Shown here in pieces: positions 17,401 through 25,408 of a stretch of 32,450 nt of DNA. The translations under genes and the position numbers were made by a program. The notes beneath the pieces were generated by a model. The model ran no database searches. It saw only the letters and a program-made list of their open reading frames with translations, and was not told the DNA's origin. Source of the stretch: Gammaproteobacteria bacterium (GTDB lineage Bacteria; Pseudomonadota; Gammaproteobacteria; GRL18); the NCBI GenBank assembly GCA_016744395.1, contig JADGEK010000047.1, positions 1-32,450 of the forward strand, in the 5' to 3' direction. Numbering within the stretch: the stretch's first letter is position 1; each line of letters opens with the position of its first letter.

Positions 17401-19520
17401 GCAGTTAAAAGCGCTTTCACCGCATCTGCACGATCCTGTGACAATTCTAAATTGTATGCCGTTGAACCTCTGGGATCAGTATGGCCTTCCAAAACAATGC
17501 TTAATTCTTCATGCTCATTTAAAAACTGCACCAACTGTGCAATGGCCTGCTGATCGGCCTTAATAATAACTTCATTTTTTTGCTTTATGGTATCTTCGTC
17601 CAGAATCAGACTTCTGGTTTTATATTCCTGGTAGGCACTGGTTTGCTCTTTGGCAAGACTTTTCTCATAGTCAAACAAAATTGTAAAACGAATATTACCA
17701 TGTTCATTAGGCTTAAAAGAAGATGCATTGAATTGCAACTCTTTGGTAGCAGAACTTTGATGACCTGAGGACTTTTCTTCCCAGTCATGAATTTGCTGAT
17801 GATAGTTAAGGAAACGATCGTGAGTGGTTTTTATTTTTCCATCAACACCATGAAATTGTGTATAAGCATTATGCCCATTACCAACAACATTTAAAACATT
17901 AATAACGCCATCAATGGGTGTCGAAATTTTGTCATAAAAACCAACGGCTTTTTTTAAAAAAGAAGGTGGGATACTGTCTTTACCTGTTAATGCGCCTTTT
18001 GAAGGCTCTTTAAACTGATCTATGATTTTTTTCTTAGGATCCGATGCAGACGCATAATTCCAATGAGCCAATTCACTCATTTTAATTTTTTTTATCACTT
18101 CATAGAGTGATTTATCAGCCAACTCAGGTCGCTGAGCAATGTTTCTTAAAGATTTTGGCATATCATCAAAAATAGTATAGCGAAATTTATTGGTCTGAAA
18201 GGCAATATTAACGATGTCCTTAAAAGGTTGTGAAACAGGCATATTATCAATCGCTGCACTCACACCTTTACCAATTAAACTGGTTTGTTTTTTTTCTGAT
18301 GTTGCCGTAAAGAAATTATTCAGAAGGTCAGCATGATCTTTTCGTAATTGTATTTCAGATGTGACTGTTTTCAGACCTGAATTTTGTATTGTATCTTTGG
18401 GTAAAGATTTACCTTGTGATTTAAGGTAAGCTTGTTTAATGAGCTTATTATAGGTTTGTGGAAATTGTTTTAACATTCCTTCTTCAATTGTAATGGGATC
18501 GCAATTAACGATCTCAAAATCACCTGCAAGGTTCTTGACATCAAAACGGAAATTAGCTTTTAGTTGGTAGGATTGTTCTTTGACTGTTTTTTTGCTCCAG
18601 TGCTCACCAAAAGGCTCTGTAGTACCAGAATTTATTTGAATTGTATAAATCCCTTTATTCAAAGAAGACTTAGAAGCACTAAAAACTGCAGCAAAAAAAT
18701 TGGGATTCATCTTATCATCTGGTATAACATCTAATTCTTGCAATAATTCTTTTTCCCCATGAGGCCAAAAAGAAACAGCCCATTGATCAGCTTTTGGATG
18801 AGAAAAGGTAAAGACAATATGACGTGATTGTGGAATAACAAAACCATACAATGTAGAGTTTATTACTTTTTGTCTTTCATACCAGACACGATAAGTAATA
18901 TCAGGATGAGTTTCATCAAGAGTAATATTACAAATAGCTTCCTGACGTTCTTTTTCGTTAATTATTTTTTTATCCAAAACACCCTGTTCAATTGCTAACT
19001 CTTTTTTTATTTCATCATCCGTTTTAGGTGATTCCAGCTCTTCAAAAGGAATTGATCGTTGAACTAACATCACAGCCTGATTGTTTTCCTGATTGGTAAA
19101 ACTTTTTGCAACTGTTTTAATCCAGTCATTTCCTGCTGCCGCATAAAAATAACTCAACTGTTCCACATTAGGAAAAAATGTTCTCTGTGGTTGGTGATTT
19201 TTGCTCGTATTTAAATGATACCAACGTGAGCCTTCACTAAAATCATTTTTTAAGTGATTTAAAACACCATTATAGTTGGTAAACCAGGGTTGCATGCTTT
19301 GTTGACACTGTGTTTCTGATATCACCATTGTTTCTGTAAAAAGAACGATACCTGGAATAGGATGGTAACCCTGAATTGTTTTTTTTATACCAACATCGGT
19401 TGGTTCAGAATATTTAATGATGGGCTTCCCATCTTTATCTAAAAAAGCACCAAAAAGATAATTGACAGGTATATTCTTACACTGTCCGAATTCTTTTTCA
19501 CTATTGGTTTTACTCCCCAT
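14433..19520 (-). CDS. Giant OmpA-domain protein, candidate T6SS effector
   Basis: A 1695-residue protein with no signal peptide. Residues about 1-600 are not recognised, with a possible immunoglobulin-like beta region near 180-330. An OmpA-type peptidoglycan-binding domain spans about 610-755: FTILFDYEKS, then LEGHTDPRGS (about 680-690), NLELSQDRADAV and RRVEAKI. The GHTD aspartate and LSxxR arginine that bind diaminopimelate in OmpA are kept. A moderately hydrophobic stretch follows (VVPTGYTQLASVIITVTEATYSIV), then some 850 unrecognised residues with an acidic patch (SEKDEDEDEYSEYS). The ATG at 19520 was preferred over 19535 because GAGGTG precedes it. It overlaps the propeller gene by 11 nt and is third in the vgrG operon. 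An OmpA fold in a large leaderless protein beside VgrG suggests delivery by T6SS to a target cell wall. This is inference; no catalytic motif was found. Confidence 0.75.
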   Translation of the reverse strand: MGSKTNSEKEFGQCKNIPVNYLFGAFLDKDGKPIIKYSEPTDVGIKKTIQGYHPIPGIVLFTETMVISETQCQQSMQPWFTNYNGVLNHLKNDFSEGSRWYHLNTSKNHQPQRTFFPNVEQLSYFYAAAGNDWIKTVAKSFTNQENNQAVMLVQRSIPFEELESPKTDDEIKKELAIEQGVLDKKIINEKERQEAICNITLDETHPDITYRVWYERQKVINSTLYGFVIPQSRHIVFTFSHPKADQWAVSFWPHGEKELLQELDVIPDDKMNPNFFAAVFSASKSSLNKGIYTIQINSGTTEPFGEHWSKKTVKEQSYQLKANFRFDVKNLAGDFEIVNCDPITIEEGMLKQFPQTYNKLIKQAYLKSQGKSLPKDTIQNSGLKTVTSEIQLRKDHADLLNNFFTATSEKKQTSLIGKGVSAAIDNMPVSQPFKDIVNIAFQTNKFRYTIFDDMPKSLRNIAQRPELADKSLYEVIKKIKMSELAHWNYASASDPKKKIIDQFKEPSKGALTGKDSIPPSFLKKAVGFYDKISTPIDGVINVLNVVGNGHNAYTQFHGVDGKIKTTHDRFLNYHQQIHDWEEKSSGHQSSATKELQFNASSFKPNEHGNIRFTILFDYEKSLAKEQTSAYQEYKTRSLILDEDTIKQKNEVIIKADQQAIAQLVQFLNEHEELSIVLEGHTDPRGSTAYNLELSQDRADAVKALLTAQGIDAARISTQPLGESLLVDQDGNLVAAAKSVRQPDYEQCRRVEAKIEFFGTANYIPCREAMAHLEQSRDAGVLQVLEVEDAVYKTASDVWEMLKYTLKVVPTGYTQLASVIITVTEATYSIVKNIGAWLDTVALDQYFQTIIEQHQKLTAFQGASLANQHLLRRSINDSQDTPSTMYLNSQYRVRSEALYGLIGLITRASICTSNEKEFLEKIKDYHLDAYIDNFVLNDGWRFPLEPFFPITMDEFWLFAVKTMRYHSGGNYSWYGFDIHKKLLKEPKKDGWDMPNDMGMMFAQVGDAYNKANNIRSEQMLAQDILVNGTLGDAGKFGQHLYSRATNDVPKHQKADFQSCFPIHHLYSSDISGLATAFKTDFNHIRRKYYKHTAIYARPPKPEWTDPNKPPEWVLLKEYVKNINRDLSSFDQIRILVVFHTREFDKDGNTINKDDTWLDPGFVYPTSVQLLRTDFLYNLDGPKYRTLARRLDKGELLNDEADFANHVGYVVYPFYQFGLTTYSGTKPMAHSITQMLSEFLPTYSKLDEAHDSDGFEEAFDYWRLGGLDNMSYKFIAGVSDTTYKHPICVDSEKDEDEDEYSEYSMTLNPCKEIPSTNFYTSILEPKEYQWLPEARLLYSPFLSSGVQYSEPPDLFTEDEDVQVLMRIGGENGSDYVMPSLSCSDLINNDKNKKFGFNFESTVGLIENGGQLKIDDFDWNTSVEFIFIVTADEIDSDGYTEQQLNWHSVPFSTQMKELTGLDTPGPVISGKLSYLGIINNPSKDDTIFEISSKVPTELQPIIDIFSKKDDTAYILSGCNKLLSSNKRHLYASYYKCRYESLTGVRVNSLRPFSKSRTLTSDRVDLDTKISAEDSYFKVAFSNFKVNNQKLSSLSSDLITTSDPRTLLSTVFASYDASTYLPLVSEFHFKAPDNLLNAPWTKLPNNSEEMIKEARKFQKSTLLTDWHDKSTEEKNKLVKHWIEEDTVTQRQLRNRIFRG

Positions 19521-20532
19521 TAGCAGACACCTCATTAAATATTGAAAAGCTACTCATTTGAAAACCAGCTCTATTGTTATATTGATCCCCCCCATATTTA
19601 ATAAATCTTCTTTCGTCTACCATTGATTTAAAACTATAAAAGTATATGTAAATTGCTGATCCTTGAATAAAACCATCTCCATTCCAGGTCAAAATAGGAT
19701 AACTTCTCATAATTTTTTTCTTGTTCTTAATTGAATCCACTTTTACAAGATAAACACCCTCATAATTTCTAAAAACAAAATGACTCCCATCTGGACTCAC
19801 TGAATGATTCTTAGCATGTACATTTTCACTCAGATAAGTTCGACTTAACTCATTCCCTTTAAAGTCCCACTGTACAAATTCATTTTCATCGAACTCACTG
19901 ATAATCTCAGCTGTTTGCTGTACAAAATATTCATTATTAGTACTCTTTCTTATCGCTTCTACTCGACCCTCTTTTAAGTAATAACGAGATAATGTGGCAT
20001 CAGTCCAGCGCTTATAAAAAAAAGACTGGCTATCTGACACCCATGGATAACGAATAGTCACATTTGTATCTGTATCATGGATTTTAGTATTGGTCCCCTC
20101 TTTTAAATCAATGATATGTAATGCTGAATCATTTTTTCTCATATTCACTAAAATATATCGATTATTGGGTGAGCGCATGGGCGTAGAATGTGTGTGCATA
20201 CCCAACTCTTCATCACCTTGATATAATAGCTGGGCATCGGCTGCCAGACGCAAATCACTGCCATCAATTTTGACGCTCCAAATCTCCGCATTTTCACGAT
20301 TCGGCCCCCTCCAGACAAACTGGATCCGCGCTTGGTCAAATATTTCAGAATCACCATAAATCTCACGCTTTATAATAAAGGGCTTATCTAAAACCTCAGG
20401 CTTTGGAAAACTAAAGGGTTCAACATATTCCCGTTTAACAGGTCTGTTTTCCCAAAAAGCATAAGTAACAAAAAGAGCAATAATAGTCACCAATATTGCC
20501 AGTGCAACCAAAATACGTTTTATCCATTTCAT
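19510..20532 (-). CDS. Inner-membrane-anchored beta-propeller-like protein of the vgrG operon
   Basis: A 340-residue protein with one N-terminal membrane anchor (ILVALAILVTIIALFVTYAFW) preceded by basic residues, so the rest should face the periplasm. The body looks like a TolB/WD40-type propeller: repeated blades such as AEIWSVKIDGSDLRLA, SPNNRYILVNMRKNDSALHIIDL, YPWVSDSQSFFYKRW and SVSPDGSHFVFRNYEGVYLV. It starts 10 nt after vgrG with a good AAGGAAA ribosome-binding site, and its end overlaps the giant gene's start by 11 nt. A periplasm-facing anchored protein encoded next to a presumed wall-targeting effector is a reasonable immunity-protein or chaperone candidate. No published family is recognised. 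Confidence 0.75.
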   Translation of the reverse strand: MKWIKRILVALAILVTIIALFVTYAFWENRPVKREYVEPFSFPKPEVLDKPFIIKREIYGDSEIFDQARIQFVWRGPNRENAEIWSVKIDGSDLRLAADAQLLYQGDEELGMHTHSTPMRSPNNRYILVNMRKNDSALHIIDLKEGTNTKIHDTDTNVTIRYPWVSDSQSFFYKRWTDATLSRYYLKEGRVEAIRKSTNNEYFVQQTAEIISEFDENEFVQWDFKGNELSRTYLSENVHAKNHSVSPDGSHFVFRNYEGVYLVKVDSIKNKKKIMRSYPILTWNGDGFIQGSAIYIYFYSFKSMVDERRFIKYGGDQYNNRAGFQMSSFSIFNEVSANGE

Positions 20533-20542
20533 TGTTTTTTCC

Positions 20543-23239
20543 TTAAACTGGATTCAATTGATTTGAGACCTGCTTCAAATCATCTATTGTTGCGTATGCC
20601 AGAATACAAAAAGGAGTATGCCCTTCTTCATTTGGGTCTTCAATCAGATGAAAAGTACCATCAGGAGGTACTTCCGTAAATTGTAATTCGACCCAGGTGT
20701 TTTTTGTTTCCGGCAATTCATTTAAATAAATCATTTGTCTCCATGAACCATTTGTTGTCATTAGTGTATAACTGTCATTACGCTGTTCTGGCGCATCAAC
20801 ATCACGTTCAATATGAATGAATAAACCTGGGTTTAACTTAAACTGATTTACTTTCTTCATTTCCAATGAATAATTTTCTTCACTGCTAATTTTCGTAATA
20901 TCTGTCCTGGGTTTTGCTTGTGCAAAATCAGGTTCAATCAGCTCACCTATCATTTGATTCTTATTTTCCAGAAACTTTACTTGATAGGTATTCACATCAA
21001 TTTTAGGATATTGAACAAAACCATTTTTATCTAAATTCCCTTTCTTGATAATCGTATCACCCTGCATTATTTGAAAGGGTTTATTGGGTACTACATGCTC
21101 ATCATCATCAACTAGAAGAATGGCAAGCCATTGAGTCTCTGGTTTAACATAGGGTGTTAGAGGAATTAATGGTGCATCCGTAATTGGTTCTGGTTTAGGT
21201 TCTGAAGGGACTTCCTGTTCCATCAGTCGCAATGCTTTATAGGCATCAATGGCTTCACGCTTTTTAGCCACATACCCTGGATAATCCTTATCCGCCAACT
21301 GAGGCATCTTAGGCGCAACAGGACTAGCACCCGAACCTGTCCCAGGACTCCCTCCTTCATTAATACGAATCGTTGCCCCATTAAAACCCACACCACCCGC
21401 GCTGGTTTTCATGACACTGCCACCAGCTTTCATGCTCAGCATTTCACCCGCATCAAAGACCATTTTATTACCTGCTTTGATATGGATCTCATTACCTGCT
21501 TCCAGATAAAAGTCCTGTCCAACAGTGGTGTGATGTGTTTGCCCTACATCAAGATGGGCATTTTGACCAATATCCACATTTTGGTTATTATCAATGATCA
21601 GATGTTTATTCTTTTTAACGTGTTCAAAGCGTTCTTTATCGACAATCAAGTGACGATCATGTTGAATGTGTTCTCGGCGATCATTTTTCACACGGTTATC
21701 AATGTCTTTTTCGGCAAAAATGGCGATTTGTTCCTGCCCTTTTTTGTCTTCAAAACGGATTTCATTAAACCCCTGCCCGCCCAGTGAACTATTGGTTTTA
21801 GTGGTACTTCGGGTTTTGTGTTTGGGTAAGGCATAAGGGGGTCGATTAACAGCATTGTAGAGTGAACCGACGACGATAGGCTGGTCTGGATCACCATTAA
21901 TAAAGCTCACCAGGACTTCATGACCGATTCTCGGGATGTGTATTTTACCCCATTGGTTGCCCGCCCAGCTTTGGCTGACAGAAAGCCAGCAGGAGGAATT
22001 TTCATCGTTCTGCCCTTCTCTGTCCCAGGGAAACTGGACTTTGATTCGACCGTATTTATCGGTGTATATTTCTTCTCCTTTGGGGCCAGTGACAAAGACA
22101 CCCTCTTGATAGTCCAGTTCTGGCTTTAGAGTGATTTGAGGTGCTTTAAAACGAACACTATCAGGTATCAATCCAGTGGTGTTATTGTAATAAAAGCCCG
22201 TATCACTGCCTGCATATTCTTCCAGCGAGGCGTATTGTTTGACATTAAATTTGACATTGTGGATCAGGTATTTTTGGTTAAAGTCTGGGCGAATATGGTT
22301 GATGAGGCTGAATCGGTGACCAGGTTCCATACGGATCACATCACCTTGGGTTTCACCAAACTCTGTCTGTGTTTTAAATGCCTGAAGACTTTGGTCAATG
22401 TAATGCTGACCTGCTTCGGCTTCTTGAAAGCTCAAATGATCATGAAAGCTGTAATGTTCAAGAAATTGGCTTTCTTTTTGATGTTTAACATATTTCAGTG
22501 CCTTAGCAGGTTTGGTCAAGTCAAAACCAATGTGAGTGGCATGGTCAAAATGCACTCTTGAGCCTCGACTGAAACGGGCAAAACTGGTGTAGTCGGGTTC
22601 CATGCCATTACGCGGTCGCAATTCGATTTCTGGCTCTTCTATCAATGGCAGAGATTCATTGATGTCAGCAAAGACTAATTTGTGTTGCTTCTGTTCATGA
22701 ACAAAATGGTAATGAATGCCTTCCCGCTCAAGAAGTCTTGAGATGAAGGCAAAGTCACTTTCATTAAATTGGACAGTGTAATTGAGTTCAGCGTATTTCT
22801 CTTTGAGATGAAATTCATATTCATCAGCCTTTAGTCCTGCTTCATCAAGCAGCTGGGTGATGATTTGTACAACTGTTTTTTGTTGGTAAATTCGGCAATT
22901 AGTACGGTAGTTTAAAAACCACAGCTTGGGTACCAGGGTGATTTCATAAACATAGGACTGACCATTTTCACCCATCATGGCGGCATCTTTAATGATGCCA
23001 TGAAAATATCGAGATTCATTTTTGTAATACAGAGTCACAATGGTGGCTTGTTTGGCCAGTAAACTCAGGTCTAAATCGGGAATGCCACAGATAAATCGAG
23101 CGGTAAACTCATAGGGTGCCGAAAGAGTTTGTTGGCCTGAAAATTCAAATATTTTGAGCTCTTCAATACAATTGCTGATATCCAGTGTTAAACGCTGGGT
23201 ATTGCCTGGTGAATTTTCTGAAGAAGCTTGAGGTGACAT
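20543..23239 (-). CDS. vgrG: Type VI secretion spike protein VgrG with C-terminal extension
   Basis: An 898-residue VgrG, the trimeric spike tip of the T6SS. The phage gp27-like part is about 15-380 (SAPYEFTARF, LLEREGIHYHFVHE). A gp5-like OB fold follows (YGRIKVQFPWDREG, SWAGNQWGKIHIPRIGHEVLVSFINGDPDQPIVVGSLYN), then a beta-helix needle of short repeats (DIGQNAHLDVGQTHHTTVGQ, IHIKAGNKMVFDAG) to about 640. After a Gly/Ser/Pro linker, residues about 660-898 are an extension: a transthyretin-like domain (WLAILLVDDDEHVVPNKPFQ, about 700-770) and a last beta domain (YTLMTTNGSWRQ). In enteroaggregative E. coli a transthyretin-type VgrG tail recruits its effector, so this tail probably carries the downstream protein. 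First gene of a three-gene operon; no other T6SS core gene is in the window. Confidence 0.95.
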   Translation of the reverse strand: MSPQASSENSPGNTQRLTLDISNCIEELKIFEFSGQQTLSAPYEFTARFICGIPDLDLSLLAKQATIVTLYYKNESRYFHGIIKDAAMMGENGQSYVYEITLVPKLWFLNYRTNCRIYQQKTVVQIITQLLDEAGLKADEYEFHLKEKYAELNYTVQFNESDFAFISRLLEREGIHYHFVHEQKQHKLVFADINESLPLIEEPEIELRPRNGMEPDYTSFARFSRGSRVHFDHATHIGFDLTKPAKALKYVKHQKESQFLEHYSFHDHLSFQEAEAGQHYIDQSLQAFKTQTEFGETQGDVIRMEPGHRFSLINHIRPDFNQKYLIHNVKFNVKQYASLEEYAGSDTGFYYNNTTGLIPDSVRFKAPQITLKPELDYQEGVFVTGPKGEEIYTDKYGRIKVQFPWDREGQNDENSSCWLSVSQSWAGNQWGKIHIPRIGHEVLVSFINGDPDQPIVVGSLYNAVNRPPYALPKHKTRSTTKTNSSLGGQGFNEIRFEDKKGQEQIAIFAEKDIDNRVKNDRREHIQHDRHLIVDKERFEHVKKNKHLIIDNNQNVDIGQNAHLDVGQTHHTTVGQDFYLEAGNEIHIKAGNKMVFDAGEMLSMKAGGSVMKTSAGGVGFNGATIRINEGGSPGTGSGASPVAPKMPQLADKDYPGYVAKKREAIDAYKALRLMEQEVPSEPKPEPITDAPLIPLTPYVKPETQWLAILLVDDDEHVVPNKPFQIMQGDTIIKKGNLDKNGFVQYPKIDVNTYQVKFLENKNQMIGELIEPDFAQAKPRTDITKISSEENYSLEMKKVNQFKLNPGLFIHIERDVDAPEQRNDSYTLMTTNGSWRQMIYLNELPETKNTWVELQFTEVPPDGTFHLIEDPNEEGHTPFCILAYATIDDLKQVSNQLNPV

Positions 23240-23565
23240 TTATGTGATATCCTTATCAAAGCCTTATGGAGCCTGGTATTAACCAATATTAAAAAGTGAT
23301 GAAACAATTATAAAATTGTCATTAAAGCCATCACTGAAATCATCATCCTGATGAAAATGTGCTTGTATCTTAGCGAATACACACTATGTTATCAATGTTT
23401 TCTAATATACTCTGTCACACTTGAGAACTGCACCCATTATCTCTGAAAATGCAGACTGTATTTTTTTAGCTAAAAAGCTTCATTGTCTTTCTAAACATAA
23501 CGGCACCTATTCTCGGACAGGTTTCTAGAACTTGCCCTAAATAATTTCTTCTGTATGATACTCAA
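23240..23565. other. Intergenic region between divergent vgrG and xseA
   Basis: About 326 bases between divergent genes, so it must hold both promoters. Next to xseA a hexamer pair is visible (annotated separately). The vgrG side has only the AAGGAT ribosome-binding site directly before the start. I see no coding remnant and no strong inverted repeat here. Confidence 0.5.
23532..23559 (+). promoter_or_regulatory. Possible xseA promoter giving a leaderless transcript
   Basis: TTGCCC (23532-23537) and TATGAT (23554-23559) are separated by 16 nt, a good sigma70-type spacing. The xseA ATG begins 7 nt after the -10 hexamer, and no ribosome-binding site precedes it. If this promoter is used, transcription would start at or very near the ATG. 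Confidence 0.4.
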
Positions 23566-24912
23566 ATGACCAATAGCACTGAATTGAACATCCTGTCTGT
23601 CTCTGATTTTACTCGTAATGTCAAAAGCGTATTAGAGTATAACTTTCCTGCCGTATGGATTTCTGGAGAAATTTCTAATCTGGCCATGCCCCGCTCTGGA
23701 CATTGGTATTTTACCCTTAAGGATGATCGCAGTCAGGTGCGTTGCGCCATGTTTCGACAAAGTAATCAACGGCTGACTTTCACTCCTAATGAAGGCATGC
23801 AGATTTTGGTTAAAGCACGAGTCAGTCTTTATGAGGCTCGTGGTGATTTTCAGCTGATTGTTGATAGTATGGAGGATGCAGGTGTTGGTGCTCTGCAACG
23901 TGCTTATAAGCAGTTGAAACTGAAATTACAGGCACAGGGTTTATTTGACACGCAACATAAGCTCGAACTCCCTGAACTGCCTCGATGTGTGGGTATCATC
24001 ACTTCACCAACGGGCGCTGCACTGCACGATATTCTTAATGTTTTAAAACGTCGATTTCCTGCTCTGCCGATTATTATTTACCCTGCACAGGTTCAGGGTG
24101 TTAATGCACCAGAACAATTGCTTCATGCCTTACAACAGGCACAAAATCAGGCTTTATGTGATGTCTTAATTATTGGTCGTGGTGGTGGCTCTATCGAGGA
24201 TCTCTGGGCGTTTAATAATGAAACCCTAGCCACTGCGATTTATGACTGCCCGATTCCAGTGATCAGCTCGGTTGGCCATGAGGTGGATTTTACAATCTGT
24301 GATTTTGTGGCTGACGTTCGCGCGCCGACGCCTTCTGCCGCAGCTGAATTAGTCAGTCCTGATCAAGAGGAATGGCTCAGCTGGCTACAAGGTATGGAGA
24401 GACAATTACAGGCTCATATTGAACGCTATCTATTGTCACTGCAACAACAACTGCAATGGCAGTACAAACAGCTCAAGCATCCAGGCCGTTATCTAGATGA
24501 AGTATCACAACGTATTGATGATTTGTCTGCACGTCTGGAACAACATCTAAAGCTTCAGTTGCAATCCCGCAGGGAAAAAACATTGACTCTTGAAGCACGT
24601 TTACAGCAATATTCTCCTGTGCACCAACTCAGTAGCCAACAAAATCAGCTCAATTTCTTGCAGCAACGTTTACAACAACGGATGCAAAATCTTATTGAAC
24701 AATTACAACAAAAAATTATTTCACTGGCTCGGGAGATGGATGCTTTTAGCCCTCTGGCCACTCTTGGGCGAGGCTATAGTCTGGTTAAAAATGAGCAGGA
24801 TGAATTAGTTAAGTCTGCCGATCAATTACAAAAAGATCAGCATGTAACCGTCTTTTTTGCCGATAGTCAGGCATTGATGACTGTTGATAAGCTTTTGGGC
24901 AAGTCACTCTAA
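23566..24912 (+). CDS. xseA: Exodeoxyribonuclease VII large subunit
   Basis: Catalytic subunit of exonuclease VII, which degrades single-stranded DNA from both ends together with XseB. The 448-residue protein has the N-terminal OB fold (FPAVWISGEISNLAMPRSGHWYFTLKDD). The catalytic domain has GIITSPTGAALHDI, IIGRGGGSIEDLWAFNNE, PVISSVGHEVDFTICDFVADVRAPTPSAAAELV. A long Gln-rich coiled coil (about 270-390) follows, ending in the TLGRGYSLV segment. Length is normal. It has no partner gene adjacent. In related genomes it faces guaB directly; here it is the right border of the accessory block. Confidence 0.97.
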   Translation: MTNSTELNILSVSDFTRNVKSVLEYNFPAVWISGEISNLAMPRSGHWYFTLKDDRSQVRCAMFRQSNQRLTFTPNEGMQILVKARVSLYEARGDFQLIVDSMEDAGVGALQRAYKQLKLKLQAQGLFDTQHKLELPELPRCVGIITSPTGAALHDILNVLKRRFPALPIIIYPAQVQGVNAPEQLLHALQQAQNQALCDVLIIGRGGGSIEDLWAFNNETLATAIYDCPIPVISSVGHEVDFTICDFVADVRAPTPSAAAELVSPDQEEWLSWLQGMERQLQAHIERYLLSLQQQLQWQYKQLKHPGRYLDEVSQRIDDLSARLEQHLKLQLQSRREKTLTLEARLQQYSPVHQLSSQQNQLNFLQQRLQQRMQNLIEQLQQKIISLAREMDAFSPLATLGRGYSLVKNEQDELVKSADQLQKDQHVTVFFADSQALMTVDKLLGKSL

Positions 24913-25235
24913 AGCGATTGAGCTCTTCCATCAATGCTCCTTTAAAGCGCCCCTCACTCTTTAGCATTTTAGAAAGGGAGCTAAGAGTATGATAAAAAGA
25001 CCTTCAGAGACAATCTTGCTACAAAAATGTGAAAAGGACTTTTCTGGTTAAAATTTAATCTATTTATCATTTTTTTCTAAAACACTCCATAATTCACTAA
25101 TATACTAAATTTTCTGCATCCCTTACCCTGTCTGACTTTTAAAAATGTCCACATTTTCTGTCATAAAAAAGCCTTTTTTTTATTAAAAAAGAGCTTGACC
25201 TTATCGTCTTAAAAAACTACGATTTGCACATCAAA

Positions 25236-25251
25236 ACACAACATCTTGTGT
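25236..25251 (+). promoter_or_regulatory. NrdR box 1
   Basis: acacaacatcttgtgt is a near-perfect 16-bp palindrome fitting the NrdR operator consensus (acaCwAtATaTwGtgt). It lies about 158 nt upstream of nrdJa. NrdR is the nucleotide-sensing repressor of ribonucleotide reductase genes. Confidence 0.85.
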
Positions 25252-25266
25252 TTTTAGTTAAAGAAA

Positions 25267-25282
25267 ACACAAGATAACCATA
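25267..25282 (+). promoter_or_regulatory. NrdR box 2
   Basis: acacaagataaccata keeps the left half and part of the core of the NrdR consensus and is weak on the right. Its start is 31 bp from that of box 1, three helical turns, the spacing typical of paired NrdR sites. That spacing raises confidence in an otherwise degenerate match. Confidence 0.7.
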
Positions 25283-25408
25283 AAGCAACAAAATTACCAC
25301 CAAAATAACAAAAGTTTTCAAGATGTTAGCAGATACTTATTTCTTGTTGCTTTAAATTTTAATTACCAACTCATCATTTTATTAGTTTTAAACGGGGACT
25401 TTTAAGTA

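Larger units (their letters stand above)
24913..25408. other. Intergenic region with the nrdJ control region
   Basis: About 496 AT-rich bases between xseA and nrdJa. The last 175 bases hold two NrdR boxes (annotated separately). I looked for a cobalamin riboswitch, expected for some B12-dependent reductases, and saw no B12-box-like element. The region just after xseA has only a weak imperfect hairpin (gctcc/ggagc), not a convincing terminator. No gene is seen. Confidence 0.55.

Noticed and set aside
17264-17563. Overlapping plus-strand frames opposite the OmpA domain
   Set aside because: They are antisense to the conserved OmpA motif codons and have no support of their own.
22136-22561. 141-codon open frame on the plus strand
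   Set aside because: It is fully antisense to the well-supported vgrG coding sequence, has a low-complexity hydrophobic composition and no ribosome-binding site; a shadow frame.
24935-24985. Terminator after xseA (gctcc...ggagc)
   Set aside because: The stem is short and imperfect, with a bulge and no T run; not strong enough to annotate.
24913-25408. Cobalamin riboswitch before the B12-dependent reductase
   Set aside because: I looked for a B12-box-like segment and the usual paired elements and saw none; the region is AT-rich, with NrdR boxes instead.
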